Source: Straminergon stramineum
Lineage: Eukaryota > Streptophyta > Bryopsida > Hypnales > Calliergonaceae
Assembly: GCA_963920665.1 (NCBI GenBank)
Contig: OY987265.1
Span: forward strand, 34,973,001-35,037,000
DNA: 64,000 bases
Direction of reading: 5' to 3'
In this document: piece after piece, positions 1-12,112 of the stretch
Position numbering within the stretch: position 1 is the first letter of the stretch
Layout: every line of letters starts with the position of its first letter
Translations under genes and position numbers: made by a program
Notes under the pieces: model-generated
Database searches by the model: none
Seen by the model: only the letters and a program-made list of their open reading frames with translations
What the model was told of the DNA's origin: nothing

Positions 1-1740
1 TTCTGCTTTGCTTCACTTCCTGCACTGCTTATTAGGACTACGTGACCTACTTTTAAGTGTGCTTAAGAATCTTCGGTTATACTTGGAAATTAGCTTCCAG
101 GCTCTTTACCGCCAACTGTCAAATTATGTAGTCGACAAGTGTAAGAGCATCACCACGCGTCTTGCAAAATGCGGGGCTGATTTGGGTTGCAAAATGCAAA
201 GCCATGCACTTTGCAAGCTGGGTGGAAATGGACCACCCCACCCATAGCCTGTTAAGAGGCCCAGCTTAGCCAAACTGGTAGGTAAAAATCAAAAGGTACA
301 CAAGCTGTAAAAAATCATGCCTTCATGCGATTCTGTCTGGGAAGCGGTTCCGAAATGCTGAACGAGTCGAGGGTTTTGAAATCATGCTGAACGAATGAAG
401 GTTGTGATATGGTGCCTAGGTTCAGAAAATCCAGAATTTTTTGAAAGTGCTGAAGCTCTCGAAATTTTCAAAAATATGGTTGAATATGTTGTTTTACTTT
501 GAAAATGCCAGAGGTGCTAAAAATTAAGAGAAAAGGCTGAAATTGCTGAAATCTACTCACTATAAGTTTTCTTCATGTGTTCGGATGATCAATCTGAAGA
601 AAATAATAAGTTTCAATCGTTGTAGAATATATAGCCCTTAGTTATTCCAATATCAAGGTATTCTAGTTGATTCTTTCCAGTTGGAAATCAATATCAACTT
701 GAATGCAGATACCACTGTAGAGTAATTCAATTCAAAAGTTTTATGACTAAGGATTACAATCTCCAAAATTTGAATCGGTAATTAGAATTTAATTTTTTTT
801 CTCTACTCAATGGATTATATATTGATAAATCGAAGACAATGTATGTCATGTGCCGGCAGAAATTTCGAATTGGAATTGGAAATCATAACATAGAGAGTTT
901 AAGAAGTTCAACGCAAGCTTAACTCTGAGCACCATCTCACTTAATAACTGCGTAGAGGTAACTCTAGTTGTGGGGAGATGAAAACACTTCGCCCGCAGCT
1001 TCTACTGGCAATGCGGAAAGGCAACTTTGCTCTTGTCCTTTCCTGTTTTGCAAGCTGAGTTCGAACTTGCAAAACCGACCCCCATTTGCAAACCTCACTT
1101 GCAAACAAGTCATCCATTATGCCAAACGGATGGGGCAGTTTTGCAGGTCATTCCGAAGAAGTCATCCATTATGCCGGACGCATGGGCCCGCTCTAAGTAT
1201 GTAGATTTTTTGCAGTTATGGTTGGTTGCTCTCTTCTAGGTACTAGACGGCTAGTTCTCCTATCGGAAACTGAGAATCCGTCGCTTTTTTGAGCTTTCTT
1301 TTTTTAACCATATGCGATCCTAGGTACTAGCAAGTAATCTTCACAATTGTTAACTCTGTGGACAGCTGTTGCTCTGTGCGAGAAAGTTTATCCTTGATTC
1401 CACCCTTCTTGTATGTTAGTTTGACTCCTAGTGATTCTTGCCATTCTCTCGTCACTTGTCCTCGTGCTTGTTGGAACTTTGGTTCAGTCTTAGAATTATT
1501 GCGTTCACAAAGAATTAGAGCTCTACGTTAGCATCTTACTGAATCATGGCTATTCAGTGAATGAATAGACAATGTCATGATCGCCATTGGTACTATGTCT
1601 TCAATGCTGCTACAGTGCTTCACTTCCTTCATTGTTCATTAGGATTACGTGACCTACTTTAACCATTTGCTTAAAAATCTTGTGAATGTAGTTATTGCAC
1701 TTGGAAATCATATTTTTGTCGTTGTACAAATCCTTCGCAT
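1..1740. repeat. Non-coding region with a diverged direct repeat about 1.6 kb apart
   Basis: The first 110 bases (TTCACTTCCTGCACTGCTTA, a GTGACCTACTTT block, then CTTGGAAAT) recur in diverged form at about 1616-1720 (TTCACTTCCTTCATTGTTCA, GTGACCTACTTT, CTTGGAAAT). The DNA between is somewhat richer in GC than the later intergenic DNA. It contains several TTGCAAAA/TTTGCAAG words at 165-215 and 1045-1150. Short open frames here have no recognisable domain. The pair could be remnants of terminal repeats of an old element or a local duplication; the window edge cuts the left copy. Confidence 0.45.
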
Positions 1741-3360
1741 TTCTGAGCTGGCTTTATGTTGAGCACAATCGCAAGTATTGGCAAGCCATCTGTGTACAAA
1801 TTAACTCTGCGGAGTTTCGAGGAGGATGTTACCGCCACGTTTCCTCACAAGATGTCATCTCTTATGCTTGGTATGCTTTCCTCCTGTGGCAATTTGTTTG
1901 GTTGTATCAATTGTTGTTTGTAAGCTTGGGAGTAAATTAGCGGATGTAGAGACCTTGTTGGTGGCTTTTGGTGTTCCTAGTCTTTTGTGCTTGTCAATAT
2001 TTCGTAGAGGTCTAGTTTTGTGGTGGTAGACCAATGCTATCTGTTTACAATTCTTCTTGTAAGTGACAATCAATAACCCATTTCTATTCAAAGATCAGTG
2101 TCCTAGACAGTAGTCAAATCATGCTAATAAGGGTCTTTATTGCATGATTGCTAACAAGTCCAACCAAGGTATGAATAGATGAGTTGTTGGTAAGATTGAA
2201 GAGTCCATATACAAGAAATTAGGATTAGAGCCCCGTTAGTTTTAGTACCCTTTACCTTGTTAATGTGGAGTATCAATGTATTCACAAACATGTCCATTAG
2301 TGCATTCCTCAAACACAAGACTAACCCCTAAAAGACCTAGTCACATTCAAGGTAGAATTTGTGAAAAATTGCCACCTTAGGGGGCTACAAGAAAAAAAAA
2401 AAATTTTGTCTTTAGAATTGAAATGCATAAATTGGTGTTAGAGTACTATGGGAACTATTGTACCTTGTATTGTTGCCATAGCCAAAATAAATGTAATGTA
2501 AAAAAGTAAAAATTTTAATTCATAAAACTTCAAAATTTAATAACTTTCACATTGTAGGTCAAAACACCAAAAAACAAAGTCATTGCACCCCTTCTTTATT
2601 GAGGGCTTTTTTGCATTACCAAGAACTTGACTAGGGACCTATAGTCTAGGAGATCCCACTATAACAAATAAACAAAACAAAACAAACATCTTCATTTAAG
2701 TTTAAGATGTTTGGAAATAATTTTAGGAACTTTAACTACACAAATTGAGAGATTGTAACATTTGAAATTAGAAGAAAAGTTTTTGTTAGACCTTGCCTAA
2801 TAGGGCCAATTGTCTTCAACTCCTCCTAGAGTAAAATTTTTACATTACACATGGTTATTCTTTTTTACATTTGCATCTTGTATGATGTAAATTACATATC
2901 TAGAAAATCTCAAAAGTAAAAGAGGAGTTTTGAACATGATGTTCAAAGCAACTTGGGATGTTTGAAAAGTTTAATGTAGCATAACTTTTGATCCGGGCAT
3001 CCGATTGGAAAAAAAATTAATATCTACAATAAGGGGGCTTAGGTTCACACCTTGTGTCAAAATTTCGGGAACATTTGACCAAAATTGACTTTGTGCTTAA
3101 ATACCTCAAATCTCTTGTATATACTTAGTCCTTTTGGAGTAATAACTGAGAGTAATTTAATCAAAATTCAATAGCAAGAAATTTCAAGAAATAGGGGGAT
3201 TTGTGGATTTAGCATCTTCTTGTTTAGAAAAAGTCAATACTATTATAATGAGGGAATTTGCAAAACTATTCTCTGAAAATGTACTTCAACAACTTCAGAA
3301 AGAAAATGGGATGAAAAAACATTTTTTCCCATCTCGCATCTCGAAGTATTAGGTGAAGTC
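1741..3360. other. AT-rich intergenic DNA, no gene seen
   Basis: No open frame has protein-like composition. The stretch contains one copy of a dispersed repeat (2440-2700, listed separately). At 2984-3065 it has a short module beginning ATAACTTTTGATCC that also occurs inside several transposon-like elements in the window. A CTAACCCCTAAAAG word at 2320-2333 resembles the left terminus of the TTAA element family, but I found no matching right end. Confidence 0.5.
2440..2700 (+). repeat. Dispersed ~230-bp repeat, copy 1
   Basis: This stretch is collinear with copies near 55720-55940, 55995-56215 and 57055-57275. Shared landmarks in order are: a TTGCCATA/TTGCCACA word; a run of AAAATAAA; AAAACTTCAAAATTTAATAAC or its variants; CAAAGTC/CAAAGCC followed by GCACC and CTTCT/CTCCT; AGGGCTTTT; ACCAAGAA; and finally GAGATC with CACTATAACAAA and a run of CAAAACAAA. 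No coding potential or terminal inverted repeat was seen. A SINE or MITE origin is possible but unproven. Confidence 0.5.
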
Positions 3361-5865
3361 CTCCAAACAAACACTAGACAGTGTCAGTAGCAACATTACA
3401 AGGTCAAGACCAAAACGTGAAACCTCCTCAAGTCAAGAGCTTGTGGGCATCACAGTCTTGGGGCACGGAAATTAGTGGTGACTGCTGACCAGCGAGAGAT
3501 CGTCACTTGAATCTTAAAAGGAGGCTCTGTATGCAAGATGTCCTTTGCCCTTTATCGCCACTTCACGATTTCTGAGTTCCTCGTGCTTTACTTGTTGCTT
3601 AGAGATTTTGTTCTATTGGGATTCTATTCATATGCAACTTTTAGCTTAGTTCTATGCGTGAGGTTTGTACTGCACTAAGGTTTTTGCCGACCTTTTGTTG
3701 GTACGAGCGTGTCAGTATCCAGATATCATGTGTTTCTTTCTAGGATTAAAAGGTCGCGCTCATTAGTACTTGCTCTTACTTTATTGCGATGGATTGCGGA
3801 TAAGTTGGATGTCCCTGTTCGATGCGTAGGGTTTGAATTAGTGCAGTTCTCTCTGGAGTCGGCTTTGTATGTCTACTCCTTACTGTTGTCACTGGTGCGG
3901 ATTCCAAAGCCTAATCAGAGTACTATTGTACATATGTAAATAGGATGTCCACGGATATCATCTGGTTGTGAGCCTCTTACCCATTCTTGTATCGGCAAGA
4001 TTACCTACAAAACGGAATCTTTTGTTGATTTTTCACTTCTGAATCACGTTTCTTGTCTGCTTAGACTGTGTGTTTCCTTCATAACATTTTGGAAGAGTTT
4101 GTTTAGAAGCTGTAGGTGCACATACAAGGCTTCGTTTTTTGGTTACCCTGGTTCAGCTCATCAATCCTTGCCATGTTATGCTTGTCAAGTTGGTTTCTTG
4201 ATTGGGAGGTGTGACTTTGTGCAGCATCCAGCGGCATGTGATATTATTGCATTGATTGCTTGAAGTGCCTATGACTCGTTATCTCTTGTTTGTTGTGCAG
4301 TCCATTCAAATAGCCTGTGAATTAAGGTTTCTGGTGTGTATTTCTTGGCGTGCAGATCTAGAAGGAACGATGTGTGAAACATCCATTAGCTGACAAGTCT
4401 TGTGCCACTAGTGATTGCGAAATGATCGATGGATTCATGAATGTTCTTGTTCCTAGGTACGGTGATGCTTTCGGATGGGCTCAGTTCTGGGACTTTCTTA
4501 TTTGATCCTTGTCGAAATGGTTTAGATCATGTCAGCACGGTTTCAAATCCGTGATTGAACCTCCAGTAAAGGCTTGCCAATGCCTATTCTCATCGTTATT
4601 CATTAGATCGATCCCTACCTCTCTATTGAAACAGGGTTTGACATTTCACATTGAATAACAAATTCACTCCCAATGATGGAGAAGTTGATTTCAAGGCTGG
4701 TAGCGCTTCAGTTTAGCTCAGGTTTACCAGGAGACGAAATCTTATGTTTATTCCATTCTCTATTGCTTTTTTAATTGCCTTTTAGTCTGTTTTTCAAAGA
4801 CTCTGTTCTTCACTTTTAACGTATCAACGATATGTGTCTATGAATTGGCAAATTCCATTGATTGCATTGTGGAAAGTGGGGTCAAATGGGGTCAAATTCT
4901 TTATCACAAGAATGAATGAAGAACATTGCTTGTGCTGGTCAGAAATTTATAAATGGACCAAAGATGGTTCCCGTATGACCTCGAAATTGCAAAAAATAAT
5001 TTGAGTCCCAAGTTGGCCTCTTGGTTCTTTAGGGTTTCATTTGTAGGCACACATAGAAAGATTAGGAAACATTCAAGATGGAGAGAGAAATGAAATGGTT
5101 CATCTTGCCATCCCTTGCCATGTTTTGCAAGTCATTTTGCTCTAGAAGTTAGTTGCTTCATTCCGTCAGTTTAGGTCACTAGCAAATGTTACAATTGAAC
5201 AACTTTTCTCTAGTTCTTATGTCTGTGAGAAGTCTATGTTTTTTTATCAAGCTCTCTAATCTAGTTTGTTATTTCCTATAGTTTCAGAATTTGGTTTCTA
5301 TTGTATCCAAGTGTGCATATTAGTAAGGAATGATGTGTGGAACATGCATTTGTTGAGAACCTTGGTGTCACTAATACCATGCTGATGCTCACATGATAAC
5401 TATTGTTGTGAGTTGTGCATAGAGTTTGTGAGGAGCTTTCACTCATGAGTTCAAGGTGGGAGACATTATTGGCATTTGATCTATAGGGGATACAATAATA
5501 CTTTTATCAAGAGCTCTTTAACGGATTTCATGCGTACTACCTTCCTTGCAATACATTGCAATTGTATTAGGTGTGTATCCTAAACTCCTCTCACATCATG
5601 AAGACTACCACTTATTGAGAAGAAGTAAGTTGGCAATGTATGTGAGTATTTGAGCCATGTCTCCATCTTTATCAATCATCTAGTATCATGTACTAACATT
5701 TATTCCTCTAGAATCTTGGATTTAAAGGTTGCAAGAAGAGTGACTTGTTTGAAGTGGGTGAATCACAAACTAGTATATTTTGTCCTAGCAGTGTACATTC
5801 CTTTTTCATTTCTTGCAGTCATTAGTGTGTATTTCAATTTTGAAGTTGCAAGCATAATAAGCAGT
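3361..5865 (+). other. Upstream region of the TNL gene, possible leader
   Basis: This 2.5-kb stretch precedes the TNL start codon. It has a more balanced base composition than the intergenic DNA farther right and lacks convincing ORFs; the longest frames encode nothing recognisable. A diverged direct repeat is visible: GGAACGATGTGTGAAACAT near 4362-4381 matches GGAATGATGTGTGGAACAT near 5325-5345, with similar sequence following both. The region may contain the promoter and a spliced 5' leader, but no transcription start can be fixed from sequence. Confidence 0.35.
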
Positions 5866-8800
5866 ATGGAGAGTGACGCAAGTGACGCAAAGAGATGTTC
5901 TTCAAGTGAGGCAAGGCCTACCAAGAGATTGTGTTCAAGTGACACAAGGCCTACCAAGAAATTGTATGCAACTAGAGGTGTGGTTTGTTTTATCCTTGCT
6001 CTCACTAGTAACTTGTTCATTTTTTATTCTTAAGTACCATCATTTGCAATTTCAGAATGCTCACCTTTGTATGCAGTTACGAACATTATTTGTTTCATTT
6101 AATTTGGATGTGGTGATTTCTGAAGTAGATTGATCATTGGTTGTGGTGTAGATGAGTTTGCAAACTATGATGTTTTCATAAGTCACAGAGGCCCCGATAC
6201 CAAGATAGGTTTTGTGGGCTTTTTATATGAAGCTTTGAAACGAGCTGGTTTGCATCCCTTTTTGGATTGCAATTCCATTGGTAAAGGCCAAGATGCTTGG
6301 AAATGCATTGATCAAGCTATTAAGACGACACCCCTAGCTCTAGTCATCTTTTCGGAGAGTTTTGCACAATCTGAGTGGTGTTTGAAAGAACTACATGCAA
6401 TGTTGCACTCTCCTTCAATGAAAGTGCTACCAATCTTCTACAATGTTCAGCCATGGGAAGTGAAATTTCCTGATAAGGGTCAATTAGCAATTGGATTTAC
6501 AAAGTTGACAAAGAGGCATGATACAACTATCATGGAAGAATGGAGGGCTGATTTGAAAAGAGCTTCCAAGTTAAATGGTTGGGAGCACAAAGTGGGAGAT
6601 AAGAGGTAAATATGTGGATGTGCATTATATATTATGAAGAATTTGTGGTTGAACTTGACATTGTATTTGGTGGTAATGAAATTTATGACAAGTTGTATGC
6701 AGGTTGGAAGTGGACTTGGTATCAGAGGTGGTTGATAAGATTTTCGAATTGGCAAATAAGCCACTTCCTTTGCATGTGGGTGATCATATAGTGGGTGTGA
6801 AGCAAGTTGCTGAGAACCTCATTCAAGCTCTTACTAAGAAGGAAGTGTTAATGTTGGGATTGTGGGGAATGGGTGGAATTGGAAAATCGACTTTGGCAAG
6901 GGAGTTATACAACCAATTGGGGCAAAGATTTGATGTGAGGTGTTATGTGGAAGATGTGGCAGAGAAGGTGAATCAAGGTGGTGTGACAAGTGTCCAAAAT
7001 GATATTTTGAAGACCTTGTGTGAGAAAAAGTCAATGCAAAATATTGGAGACAAATCAAGGGGTAAAATTATTCTTGAAGAAAGGTTATCTAAGAAACCCA
7101 TTCTTGTAGTACTTGATGATGTCTGTGATAATGAGGAGATGGATTATTTGATGTCACGCAAAATGCTCAAAGGAGGTAGCATGTGTATTGTCACTTCTCG
7201 AAACTGTCGCATATTTGAGAAGTCAACTTCATTTCATGTCAATTATGACATCTACACTCATGTGGTTCAATTATTGAACCAACAAGATTCTCAAAGTGTG
7301 TTTGCATCTCATGCATTTGGAGGTGATTGGGAAGTACCTCCGAGATTTGGAGGTTTTGTTGGGGACATTAGTATGGCATGCGGTGGAGTTCCTTTGGTGT
7401 TGAAGGATTGTGGATCTCTATTGAAGGACGAAGAGGATGTGGAAATTTGGGAAGAAGTTTTGAAGAAATTGAATTGTGGCACTATTATGGATGAGAGGAA
7501 GATATTTGAATGTCTTCATATCAGCTATGATGCTCTTCAAGAACAACATCAAGAAATGTTTTTGGATGTTGCATGCGCATTGCTACGAACATCTATAGAG
7601 ATGGCAAAACTAGTTTGGAGATCTGAAGGTTGGTCTACAGCATTAGGTGTTCGGAGCCTTGTAGAAAAAGCCTTGATTAGAGTAGATGAGGGTGGTGCCT
7701 TTGGTATGCATGACCACTTAAGAGACATGGGCCATGCAATTGCTAGGCAAGAGAGAACAAGTTTGGGTATTTGCAAACGCCTATGGGGTTCAGAATCCTT
7801 TGCATTGTTGAATAAGAATGAGGTATGCTTGGTAACCATTGAACTTTAATTTGGACAATCTTTTGAATAGAATATTATTATGTTGTTTTATTTTGACATA
7901 TTAGAGAGAAAACTTGAATAGAGTGTAAAAGTAGAGTTCATTCTAGTTAAGTGTTTGAGGATCCCAAAATAGTTGTGTATGTAGGGTTAGTCTAATTTTT
8001 GTACTTGAAGTATAATATATATTCTATTTGAACCAAGAAATGTGTGCATATTGAAGCTTTTAATTTAATTTAATTTTTGGATGTGTCTATGCAGCCTATA
8101 GGAGATTCTCTTCAAACTTTGATTCTTCCATGGAGGATTGAAATTTGTGTTAACCTTTCTCTCATGAAAAGATTGCGTATATTGAAATGCGAGGATGGCT
8201 TGCTTTCAATGTCATCAATTCCAGAAAATTTGCGTTGGCTTCATAACATCCAAAATGTCTATGCACCTTTAAGACATTTTCCAGAGTCACCTGAAAACAA
8301 TGAATTGGTGATTTTGTATTGGAGAGATGGTTTGATAGAGAGATTGCCTAAATCTTTTGGAAATTTGAGGAAGTTAAAAGTATTGAATCTAGGATATTGT
8401 TGTGAGCTTGTGCAACTACCAGATTTGTTTGGAGACCTCCAAAATCTAAAAAACTTGGATCTTGAAGGAAGTGGAATCCAAAGTTTACCCAAATCTTTTG
8501 GCAAGTTGAGCAACTTAGAAGTGTTGAATCTACAATGTTGTGATAAGCTTATAGAGCTACCAGATTCCTTTGGAGACCTCCAAAATTTCAAAAACTTGAA
8601 TCTCAAAGGGAGCGGAATCCAAAGCTTACTCAAATCTTTTGGAACATTGAGCAACTTGGAAGTGTTGAATCTACAATGTTGTGATAAGCTTATGGAGCTA
8701 CCAGATTCCTTTGGAGACCTCCAAAATTTGAAAAATTTGGATCTAAAAGGAAGTAGAATCCAAAGTTTGCCTGAATCTTTTGGAAATTTGAGCAACTTGA

Positions 8801-10830
8801 AAGTATTGAATCTAGAGTGTTGTTATAAGCTCGTGGAGCTACCAAATTCGTTTGGAGGCCTCCAAAATTTAGAAAATTTAGCCCTTCAATTTGGTGGATT
8901 TCAAAGTTTACCCGAATCTTTTGGAAATTTGAGCAACTTGAAAGTATTGAATCTAGAGTGTTGTGATAAGCTTGTGGAGCTACCAGATTCATTTGGAGGC
9001 CTCCAAAATTTGGAAAACTTAGACCTTCAATGTGGTAGATTTCGAAGTTTACCCAAGTCTTTTGGAAATTTGAGGAGGTTGAAAGATTTGAAGCTAAGAT
9101 ATTGTGGTAAGCTTGTGGAACTACCAAATTTGTTTGGAGGCCTCCAAAATTTGGAAAACTTGAATCTTGAAACAAGTGGAATCCAAAGTTTGCCCACATC
9201 TTTTGGAATGTTGAGTAATTTAAAAGTGTTGAATCTAAAGCATTGTGATAACCTTGTAGAACTACCAGATTCATTTGGAGGCCTTCAAAATTTGGAAATC
9301 TTGGACCTTCAATTCAATACACTCCAAAGTTTGCCCACATCTTTTGGAATGTTGAGTAATTTAAAAGTGTTGAATCTAAAGCATTGTGATAACCTTGTAG
9401 AACTATTAGATTCATTTGGAGGCCTTCAAAATTTGGAAAACTTGGACCTTCAATTCAATACACTCCAAAGTTTATCCAAATCTTTTGGAAATTTGGAGAA
9501 GTTGAAAGTGTTGATTCTTAGGTATTGTTGTAAGCTTGTGCAACTACCAGATTTGTTTGGTGACCTCCAAAATCTAAAAAACTTGGATCTTGAAGGAAGT
9601 GGAATCCAAAGTTTGCCTACATCTTTTGGCAAGTTGAGCAACTTAGAAGTGTTGAATCTAAAGGGTTGTAATGAGCTTTCACTACTACCGGATTCATTTG
9701 GAGACCTTGAGAGTTTGAAGAAGTTGAACCTCCAATTTAGTGCACTCCAAAGTTTACCCAAATCTTTTGGAGATTTGAAGAGGTTGAAAGGATTGAAGCT
9801 AAGTTATTGTGGTAAGCTTGTGGAACTCCCAAACTCATTTGGAAGCCTCCTAAATTTGGAAAACTTGGATCTCAAAGAAACTGGAATCCAAAGTTTGTCC
9901 ACATCTTTTGGCATGTTGAGCAATTTGAAAGTGCTGGATATAGGGTATTGTGATAACCTTGTTGAGCTACCAAATTCATTTGGTGGCCTTCAAAATTTAG
10001 AAAACTTGAACCTTCAATTCAATACACTCCGAAGTTTACCCAAATCTTTTGGAAATTTGAAGAGGCTAGAAGGGTTGGATCTAAGAAATTGTAGTAAGCT
10101 TGTGGAACTACCAAATTCATTCGGAGGCCTCCAACATCTTAAAAACTTGGATCTCGAAAGAAGTGGAATTGTAATTTTCCCAAAATCTTTCGGAATGTTG
10201 AGTAGCTTGAAAGTATTGAATCTAGGATATTGTAGTAAGCTTGTAGAGCTACTAGATTTATTTGGAGGTCTCCAAAATTTGGAAAACTTAGATCTTAGAG
10301 GAACTGGAATCCAAAGTTTACCCAAATCTTTTGGAATGTTAAGCAACTTGAAAGTATTGAATTTAGGATGTTGTAATGAGCTTGTAGAACTACCAAATTC
10401 ACTTGAAGGCCTCAAAAATTTGAAGAAGTTGGACCTTCAATTCAATGCACTTCGAAGTTTACCCAAATCTTTTGGAAATTTGAAGAGGTTGGAAGGGTTG
10501 AATCTAAGGTATTGTGTTAAGCTTATAGATCTACCAGATTCATTTGGAAGCCTTCAAAATTTGGAAAACTTGGATCTCGAAGGAACGGGAATCCAAAGTT
10601 TACCCAAATCTTTTGGAAATTTGAGGAGGTTGGAAGGGTTGAATCTAAGGTATTGTGTTAAGCTTGTAGATCTACCAGATTCATTTGGAAGCCTTCAAAA
10701 TTTGGAATACTTGGATCTCAAGGGAACGGGAATCCAAAGTTTACTCAAATCTTCTAGAACATTGAGCAACTTGGAAGTATTGAATTTGAAGTGTTGTAGT
10801 AAGCTCGCAAAGTTACCAGAGTCATTTTGA
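5866..10830 (+). CDS. TIR-NBS-LRR immune receptor (TNL), four exons, LRR end truncated by a stop
   Basis: This is an intracellular nucleotide-binding immune receptor. Inferred exons are 5866-5977, 6152-6605, 6703-7822 and 8095-10830. All junctions are GT-AG and keep frame, giving 1,473 aa. Exon 1 encodes a short basic leader. The TIR domain (about residues 43-170) has DVFISHRGPDTK and SEWCLKEL, with Glu117 at the position of the NADase catalytic Glu. The NB-ARC domain has a P-loop GMGGIGKST (244-252), kinase-2 ILVVLDDV (322-329), an RNBS-B-like CIVTSR, GGVPLVL (about 417) and MHD (524-526). Exon 4 encodes 17.5 identical-length 47-aa double LRRs. The last codon is TGA where every earlier unit has GGA (Gly), and degraded LRRs follow, so the protein is probably shortened at its C terminus. 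The ATG at 5866 is chosen because the leader splices in frame to the TIR exon. All signature motifs are intact, so the product could still be functional. Confidence 0.85.
8350..10830 (+). repeat. Tandem array: 17 full + 1 partial 141-bp double-LRR units
   Basis: Starting at codon AAA 8350, each unit encodes 47 aa with the pattern SFGxLxxLxxLxLxxC followed by LVELPxSFGGLQNLENLDL and a variable GIQSLP. Seventeen full units fill 8350-10746 with no insertion or deletion (17 x 141 = 2,397 bp), and a partial unit occupies 10747-10830. Neighbouring units differ mostly by substitutions. Units 7 and 8 are almost identical over the first half, which suggests recent unequal exchange or conversion. Variable positions concentrate after LDL, in residues expected on the concave recognition face. 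Confidence 0.9.
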
Positions 10831-12112
10831 GGTCTCCAAAATGAGTATCTCAAAAGATGTAGAACCTTAAGTTTATTCAAATCTTTTTGAATGTTGAATA
10901 ACTTAGAAGTGATGAATCTATGGTATTGTGAATATTCTTGGGGCTATGAAATTTATATGGAGGCCTTGAGAATTTGAAGAGGTTGAACCTTCAATTCAAT
11001 GCACTCCAAAGTTTATCCAAATCTTTTGGAAATTTTGTGAGTTTGGAAGGGTTGAATCTAAGATTTTGTTGTAAGCTCGTAGAGCTACCAAATTCATTTG
11101 GAAGGCCTCTAAATTTGGAAAATGTGGATCTTGAAAGGATTGCAATCCAAAGTTTACCTACATCTTTTGGAACGTTAAGCAACTTGGAAATGTTGAATAT
11201 TGGATGTTATAATAAGTTTGTAGAGCTACCAAATTCATTTCAAAGCCTCCAAAATTTGGAAAACTTAGATCTCAAAAGAAATGGAGTCATAAGTTTACCC
11301 AAATCTTTTGGAGTGTTGAGCAATTTGGAAGTGTTGAATCTAAAATGTTGTGGTGAGCTTATGGAACTTCCAAATTTGTTGGGAGGCCTTGAAAATTTGA
11401 AAAACTTGTATTTCAAAGGATGTGGAATTTGGAGGTACTTTGAATGCCTTGAAAATATGGGCAACTAAAAACTGCCAAATCCACAAGCTTGTGGCAAATT
11501 CAAGAAGCTACTAGAGTTTTTTGGAGGCCTTGAAAAATGTAAATCAATTAAATCTTGGAGGAAGTGAAGACCATAATTTTACCCAAATGCTTTGGAAAGT
11601 TGAGCAAATTGAAAGTCTTGAATCTACAAGGTTGTTGCAAGCATAAGAAGTGAATAGATCTATTTGTGAGCAATTCTAAATTTGAATCAATGTGGGCTTG
11701 TAGAAAGTGAAATTCAAAGTTTATGCAAAACTTTTGGAATGTTGAGTAATTTGGAAGTATTTAAGCTACTATTCCTTCAAGCTTAGAAGCTAATGGATTT
11801 GTTTCGAAGTCATCAAAATTTGAATCACTTGGGTATAGAGATATTAGAATCCAAGGTTTACAAAAATCTTTTTGCGGTCTTAGAAGTCTTCATAACTAGA
11901 GCCTTGAATGGTGTACAATCTAGAATTTGCCTAAGTCTTTGGAGGGTCTTACAAATCTTCAAAGATGTATTGAGACTAAATGGGAAGACTTTATGGAATT
12001 TGTTTGAGTCATTTGCAAAATTGTGCAACTTTATATACATAGATCTTGGTAGGACCAAATGTCTAAGAAAATTACTTGGGTCTTTCGACAACTCAGTAAT
12101 TGAAGGAGGTTG
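10831..12112 (+). pseudogene. Decayed continuation of the TNL LRR region
   Basis: Directly after the TGA at 10828-10830 the LRR pattern continues (GGTCTCCAAAAT and onward) but with further stops and at least one frame change. A 164-codon open frame at 10974-11468 still encodes about four double LRRs in a different frame from exon 4. After 11469 only scattered words such as TTGGAGGCCTTGAAAA and TTGAGCAAATTGAAAGT remain, ending near 12112. The order matches the tail of the second TNL copy (18881-20700), so both descend from a longer LRR domain. Confidence 0.8.

Noticed and set aside
2320..2333. CTAACCCCTAAAAG as the left end of another TTAA element
   Set aside because: The flank is CTAA rather than TTAA, and no matching right terminus was found within several kilobases.
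3709..3939. 76-codon open frame upstream of the TNL
   Set aside because: No recognisable domain, no conserved context, and it lies in a region that is probably leader or promoter.
8350..10830. Regular tandem repeats as a CRISPR-like or satellite array
   Set aside because: The unit is in frame, encodes LRRs and lies within a spliced TNL gene in a eukaryote.
8259..11464. Long antisense open frames across the LRR array (178, 194, 103 and 133 codons among others)
   Set aside because: They repeat every 141 bp and mirror the sense LRR codons. No known domain is present and the sense strand is clearly coding.
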